Shown here: positions 59,999 through 64,000 of the stretch, piece by piece
Layout of the letters: every line of letters starts with the position of its first letter
Numbering within the stretch: position 1 is the first letter of the stretch
DNA from: GCA-003244245 sp052390115
GTDB lineage: Bacteria; Actinomycetota; Actinomycetes; Mycobacteriales; Pseudonocardiaceae
Direction: 5' to 3'
NCBI GenBank assembly: GCA_052390115.1
Contig: JBQTHE010000015.1
Span: 8,793-72,792 of the forward strand
DNA: 64,000 bases
Made by a program: the position numbers and the translations under genes
Notes under the pieces: generated by a model
What the model was told of the DNA's origin: nothing
The model's input: the letters and a program-made list of their open reading frames with translations, nothing else
The model's database searches: none

Positions 59999-61117
59999 GT
60001 GAAGTCCTTCACTATCCCGTTCGTTCTCGGCCTGCTTCTGCTCACTGGCTGCGGCGACAACAGCGCTGGTTCTGCACCGGGAGCGCTCGCGGTGATCGTG
60101 GGCGCGCACTCGAACATGGTGGCACCCAGCCTGTTGGACACCGTCAAGGCTGAGATCGAGACCGCAGCCGAGCTCGGATCACCCGCCACCGTCATCTCCG
60201 ACGACGGCAGCCCCAGCGCGGCGGCTCCACTGTCGCTCAAGACGGCCAACGACAATCCCCTCTACCAGCAGGATCAGATCAATCAGCTGACTAACCTGAT
60301 CGAGGCGACTCGCGCTGACGATCCTGAGGTGGATCTGCTCGCCGCGATCAACCTGGCGGCGCGTTCGGTGACCGACGCGGTCGGGCCCAAGACCATCGTG
60401 GTGATCGACAGCGGCTTGCAGACCACCGGTGCCCTGCGATTTCAGGACTCCGACGGTGCGCTGCTCAATGCGAACCCCGACGAGGTGGTCGAGCTTCTCC
60501 GGCGCACGCAGCAGCTTCCCGACCTCACCGGGGTGCGCGTCGTCTTCACCGGACTCGGCGACACCGCGGCACCACAGCAGCCGATGCCCGCGCCAGCCCG
60601 AGCCGTGCTGGTGGCGCTCTGGACGAAGATCGTCGAATCCGCAGGCGGAAAGGCTGAGGTCAAGCAGGCGCCCCTGCCCAGCACCCGGACGATCGACGGG
60701 CTGCCTCCGGTGACCGTTGTGCCGGTGGCGGCGAAATCGATCGGACCCCTGCCGTCGATCACGGTCCTGCGGGACGGCACCGTGGGTTTCGTGCCGGATA
60801 AGGCTGTTTTTCGAGATGCTGCTCAGGCTCGCGCAGTCCTGGCTGACTACGCAAGGGAGATCACGAACGGGCGGCGGGCGCTGCTGACCGGAACCACCGC
60901 GTCGGCCGGCACCTCCGAATACCGGCTCCGGCTGTCCCAGGAACGAGCTAACGCCGTCCGTGACCTCCTGGTCAGCCTCGGTGCTCCGGTCGACCGGATC
61001 AGTACCCGAGGATTGGGCAGCGACTTTCCCGGATATGTACCGGACCACGACCCGCAGGGAAACCTCGACCCCATCCCGGCGGCACAGAACCGGCAAGTGA
61101 TCATCGAACTGACCTGA
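59999..61117 (+). CDS. OmpA-domain lipoprotein
   Basis: This 372-residue secreted protein has a lipoprotein signal (lipobox LLTGC, near residue 18), a vWA-like central part (ALAVIVGAHSNMVAPS, KTIVVIDSGLQTTGALRF) and a C-terminal OmpA domain (about residues 255-372) with GTTASAGTSEYRLRLSQERA, the peptidoglycan-binding region, and AAQNRQVIIEL. OmpA domains in an actinomycete usually bind wall peptidoglycan. It starts with GTG three bases after the membrane protein stop, so the three genes form one operon. Confidence 0.8.
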   Translation: MKSFTIPFVLGLLLLTGCGDNSAGSAPGALAVIVGAHSNMVAPSLLDTVKAEIETAAELGSPATVISDDGSPSAAAPLSLKTANDNPLYQQDQINQLTNLIEATRADDPEVDLLAAINLAARSVTDAVGPKTIVVIDSGLQTTGALRFQDSDGALLNANPDEVVELLRRTQQLPDLTGVRVVFTGLGDTAAPQQPMPAPARAVLVALWTKIVESAGGKAEVKQAPLPSTRTIDGLPPVTVVPVAAKSIGPLPSITVLRDGTVGFVPDKAVFRDAAQARAVLADYAREITNGRRALLTGTTASAGTSEYRLRLSQERANAVRDLLVSLGAPVDRISTRGLGSDFPGYVPDHDPQGNLDPIPAAQNRQVIIELT

Positions 61118-61193
61118 CCAGGGGGTTAGCTGCTCCCGCCGCCGGAGGCATACCGTGAGGCATCATCCGTGCCTGGCTTGCTATCATCCCGGT

Positions 61194-61400
61194 ATGAGTA
61201 GGACAACCATCGATCTCGACGACGAGAAGGTTGCGGCCGCTGCGCGCGAGCTCGGGACCACGTCCAAGGTCGAGACCGTCAACGCCGCCTTGGCGTATGT
61301 CGCTGGCCGGCGACAGCGGGCTGAAGCGTTTGACGATCCCCTGATCTGGGGAAGCCCGGACCTCGCCGATCCGGAGATCCGAGCTCAGGCGCGGCGGTGA
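61194..61400 (+). CDS. VapB-type antitoxin
   Basis: This 68-residue protein has the ribbon-helix-helix-like start MSRTTIDLDDEKVAAAAREL and an acidic C-terminus (DDPLIWGSPDLADPEIR). It is the partner of the PIN gene that overlaps its end by four bases. ATG at 61194 is chosen by homology to the family start. A TATCAT box lies eight bases upstream, so a leaderless transcript is possible. Confidence 0.85.
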   Translation: MSRTTIDLDDEKVAAAARELGTTSKVETVNAALAYVAGRRQRAEAFDDPLIWGSPDLADPEIRAQARR

Positions 61401-61821
61401 TTCCGGGCGGCCTGTATCTGGCGGACACCAGCGCCATCGCCCGGGTGGCCGATCCCGCCGTCCACCGAGAACTCACCCGGCTCGGCCGTCTCGGCCTGCT
61501 GGCGACCTGCGTGACGGTCGACCTCGAGGTGCTGTACTCCGCGCGAACCCCCGCCGAGCATGCGACGACGGCCGCGCGGCGCGCCGCTGGGTTCATCGAT
61601 CTCCCGCTGAACCCGGAGATCGGCGCGCGCGCCAAGTCGTGCAGGCGATGCTCGCCACCCGCAGCCAGCATCGTGGCGCCGGGATCGTCGACCTGCTCAC
61701 CGCGTCAACGGCGGAGCATTATCACGCGATCGTTCTGCATTACGACAGCGACTTCGACCACATCGCCGCAGTGACCGGCCAGGACACCCGGTGGGTGGTA
61801 CCCCGTGGATCAGCGGGCTGA
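61397..61821 (+). pseudogene. Frameshifted VapC-type PIN toxin
   Basis: The first part reads LYLADTSAIARVADPAVHRE and VTVDLEVLYSARTPAEH (PIN acids D and E) up to about 61625. The second half continues in another frame (about 61639-61821) with VQAMLATRSQHRGAGIVDLL and YDSDFDHIAAVTGQDTRWVV, which carry the other active-site acids. The break lies in a GC-repeat run (GGCGCGCGCGCC, 61622-61633). Without repair the toxin would be inactive, leaving an orphan antitoxin. Confidence 0.85.
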
Positions 61822-61948
61822 GCGGATCACGCTCAACGACGGATGATCCCAGGAAGGGGCGGGAGCGCCGCGGGCAGCCCGCTACTGACGAGCGCACCTT
61901 CGCACCCGGATGGTGGCCTAGGCTAGGGGTGGTGGAGGGGCACGCGGA

Positions 61949-63223
61949 GTGACACGCGGGGTGAACGGGGCAGGTGAGTCGTCCCGTCAAGTACGCCGGT
62001 TGGCGTGGTGGTCGCGTACTGCCGTGCAGGCCGGGCTGGCGACAGCGGGGTTGTCGCGACTGCTGGGCATGGGGGCTGGGTCGATCATCGGTGGTCGGGT
62101 GACGCTGGCCCTGGACCCCGCGGCCCTGCGGCGCTTGGCCGCGGGGCGGCGAACGGTGCTGGTGTCGGGGACCAACGGCAAGACCACGACCAGCCATTTG
62201 GTAGCGGCGGCAATGCGCACTGTGGGGTCGGTGGCGCACAACGCCGGCGGCTCGAATATGCCCGATGGGGTGGTGGCGGCGCTGGCCGACGCTCCGGACG
62301 CGGACTACGCGGTGATCGAGGTCGACGAGCTACACTTGGCCGCGGTCGCCGGGGCCGTCGACCCGATGGTGATGGTCCTGCTGAACCTGACCCGCGACCA
62401 GTTGGATCGAGCGACTGAGGTGGGGGCGATCGCGGCCGCTATCCGAGGCGCGCTGGCCCGCCACCCGCACACGGTGGTGGTGGCCAACGCTGATGATCCG
62501 ATGGTGGTGTCAGCCGTGGGGACGGCCACCCGCATCCTGTGGGTGGCGGCGGGAGCCAGCTGGCTGGGTGACGTCACCACCTGTCCCCGCTGCGGTCAGG
62601 TCCTCAGCTTCACCGAGCCCGGGTGGCACTGTGCGTGTGGGCTGTCCCGCCCCACCCCCAACTGGTGGATCGAGGATGGCAAGGCGTGCACCGTCGACAC
62701 GAAGCTAGCGCTGGACGTCCGGTTGCCCGGGCAGATCAATCTGGGCAACGCCACCATGGCACTGGCCGCCGCCTGCGCCGTCGGTGTACCGGCCGATCAG
62801 GCCGCCCCGGCACTGAGCGAGGTGAACGTGGTAGCCGGCCGGTACGCCGTGGTGCATCGTGGATCGCAGGACCTGCGCCTGTTGCTGGCCAAGAACCCGG
62901 CTGGATGGGCCGGGATGTTGCCCATAGTGAGCGAGCCGCGACCGCTGCTGGTGATTATCAATGCCCGGGAAGCCGACGGGCGGGACACCTCGTGGTTGTG
63001 GGATGTCCCGTTCGAGCAGATCACCTCCCGTCCGGTGGTGGCCAGCGGAGAACGCGCCGCTGACCTCGGCGTGCGGCTCAGCTATGCCGGGCTGGAGCAC
63101 CAGACCGTGTCCGACCCATTGGCCGCCCTCTCGGCGCTGCCGGCGGGGATGGTCGATGTGGTGGCCAACTACACCGCTTTTCGTTACTTCCGCCGCCAGC
63201 TGAGCCGGGAAACAGTCGGGTGA
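61949..63223 (+). CDS. murT: Lipid II isoglutaminyl synthase, Mur-ligase-like subunit
   Basis: This 424-residue subunit of the complex amidates the glutamate of lipid II using ATP and ammonia. It shows the P-loop VSGTNGKTTTSHLVAAAM (near residue 72), MVLLNLTRDQLDR, and a zinc ribbon TTCPRCGQVL...CACGLSRP inserted at about residues 209-230. The C-terminal DUF1727 domain ends the protein (VDVVANYTAFRYFRRQLS). The start is GTG. gatD overlaps its stop by four bases. Confidence 0.95.
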   Translation: MTRGVNGAGESSRQVRRLAWWSRTAVQAGLATAGLSRLLGMGAGSIIGGRVTLALDPAALRRLAAGRRTVLVSGTNGKTTTSHLVAAAMRTVGSVAHNAGGSNMPDGVVAALADAPDADYAVIEVDELHLAAVAGAVDPMVMVLLNLTRDQLDRATEVGAIAAAIRGALARHPHTVVVANADDPMVVSAVGTATRILWVAAGASWLGDVTTCPRCGQVLSFTEPGWHCACGLSRPTPNWWIEDGKACTVDTKLALDVRLPGQINLGNATMALAAACAVGVPADQAAPALSEVNVVAGRYAVVHRGSQDLRLLLAKNPAGWAGMLPIVSEPRPLLVIINAREADGRDTSWLWDVPFEQITSRPVVASGERAADLGVRLSYAGLEHQTVSDPLAALSALPAGMVDVVANYTAFRYFRRQLSRETVG

Positions 63224-63933
63224 GCGGCGAGTCGACGGTCACGATCGGCCTGCTGCTGCCGGACGTTCTGGGCACCTATTCCGATGCCGGCAATGCCACG
63301 ATTTTGGCGCAACGGCTACGCTGGCGCGGCATTGCGGCCGAGGTTCTCACTATCACCGCTCGGGACGTCCCAGCGACGAGCTGTGCTGTGTACCTGCTGG
63401 GTGGCGGGGAGGACACCGCTCAGCAATTCGCGGCAGATTGGCTGCGCCGTCATGACCAGCTACGTCGGGCTCTGGAGAACAGCGCGGTGACGCTGGCCGT
63501 GTGCGCCGGGCTGCAAGTCCTGGGACGGTCGTTGAGCGACGCCAGCGGCCATGACTACCCGGGACTGGGCCTGCTGGATATCGCTACCGTGCCCGGCCGC
63601 CAGCGCGCCGTTGGCGAGGTGATCACCACCTGTGCGGTGCCTGGCATCGGCTCACTGACCGGCTTCGAGAACCACCGCGGTGTCACCACCCTCGGGGCGG
63701 GCACAGCCCCGTTGGGGCGGGTGGTCACCGGTATCGGCAACGGCACGCGGAATCGCACCGAGGGTGTGCTCACCGACCGCATCGTCGGCACTTACCTGCA
63801 CGGCCCCGTGCTGGCCCGCAACCCCGCCCTAGCCGACCACATCCTGCACAAAGTCACCGCCCACCCCCTCCCCCCTCTCGACCTACCCGACCAAACCCCC
63901 CTCCGCCGCACCTACCTGCACACGCGCGCGTGA
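63220..63933 (+). CDS. gatD: Lipid II isoglutaminyl synthase, glutaminase subunit
   Basis: This 237-residue class I glutamine amidotransferase releases ammonia for MurT. Motifs: LLPDVLGTYSDAGNA at the start, VTLAVCAGLQVLG with the nucleophilic cysteine (near residue 92), and GTYLHGPVLARNP with the histidine (near residue 190). Length is normal. GTG overlaps the murT TGA. A perfect 21-bp hairpin lies downstream and ends the window. Confidence 0.95.
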   Translation: MSGESTVTIGLLLPDVLGTYSDAGNATILAQRLRWRGIAAEVLTITARDVPATSCAVYLLGGGEDTAQQFAADWLRRHDQLRRALENSAVTLAVCAGLQVLGRSLSDASGHDYPGLGLLDIATVPGRQRAVGEVITTCAVPGIGSLTGFENHRGVTTLGAGTAPLGRVVTGIGNGTRNRTEGVLTDRIVGTYLHGPVLARNPALADHILHKVTAHPLPPLDLPDQTPLRRTYLHTRA

Positions 63934-63948
63934 TCCTGTTCCCGCGGT

Positions 63949-64000
63949 CTGGATGCAGACTGCGGTAATCACGCCCCGAATTACCGCAGTCTGCATCCAG
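63949..64000. terminator. Strong terminator hairpin
   Basis: Arms 63949-63969 and 63980-64000 are perfect 21-bp reverse complements with a 10-base loop, 15 bases after the gatD stop. Confidence 0.85.

Overview
This is a very GC-rich (roughly 70 percent) bacterial chromosome segment with GTG and TTG starts, several apparently leaderless genes, mycothiol-type enzymes, MurT/GatD, a roadblock-GTPase conservon and SigE-type sigma factors. These point to an actinomycete. Gene neighbourhoods resembling mycobacteria (pheA, phosphatase, zincin and Septum_form; fba, DUF3151, hypothetical and purA; ask-asd) suggest the order Pseudonocardiales or a relative. That placement is an inference.

Layout. 0-9 kb holds acetate symporter genes, small envelope proteins, pheA and a histidine phosphatase. 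9-12 kb holds a TAXI-type TRAP transporter, next to a decayed copy of part of the phosphatase gene. 12-17.8 kb holds a PIN toxin pair, a zincin/Septum_form/DedA run, a SigE-type sigma factor, fba and DUF3151. 18-26.5 kb holds purA, an AbiE-like two-gene module, a Na+/H+ antiporter with a divergent UBP zinc finger, an XRE regulator and a methyltransferase. 26.5-37 kb holds a degenerate GGDEF-EAL protein, purD, an aminotransferase, a sigma factor with a probable anti-sigma partner, purB, a mycothiol enzyme and PP2C. 37.4-45 kb holds DUF4383, a PIG-V-like transferase, lysC-asd and a three-gene cupredoxin/membrane cluster. 45-48.7 kb is the selenocysteine locus (selB, selA, tRNA-Sec). 48.9-52.3 kb is a conservon (kinase, roadblock, DUF742, GTPase). 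52.4-56.6 kb holds a MetE-like enzyme and a sulfonate/nitrate-type ABC transporter. 56.7-61.8 kb is an accessory stretch with two frameshifted genes and a three-gene coiled-coil/membrane/OmpA-lipoprotein cassette. 61.9-64 kb is murT-gatD with a terminator at the window end.

The most unusual content lies between and at the edges of genes. (1) At three gene junctions the upstream stop and downstream start are joined by tandem mini-ORFs of 14 codons. Each overlaps the next by four bases (GTGA or ATGA), giving a 38-bp period. They look like a chain of stop-and-restart steps. (2) A 22-bp tandem repeat sits within about a dozen bases of the stop codon of five genes, and once in a divergent intergenic region; its first unit carries a position-specific base. 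(3) A GTGAGTG...CACTCAC element contains gene stop codons and an inner hairpin whose stem differs between three copies in a compensatory way. (4) A 64-bp palindrome is inserted in frame inside selB. These families indicate a genome full of small mobile or amplified elements adapted to gene ends.
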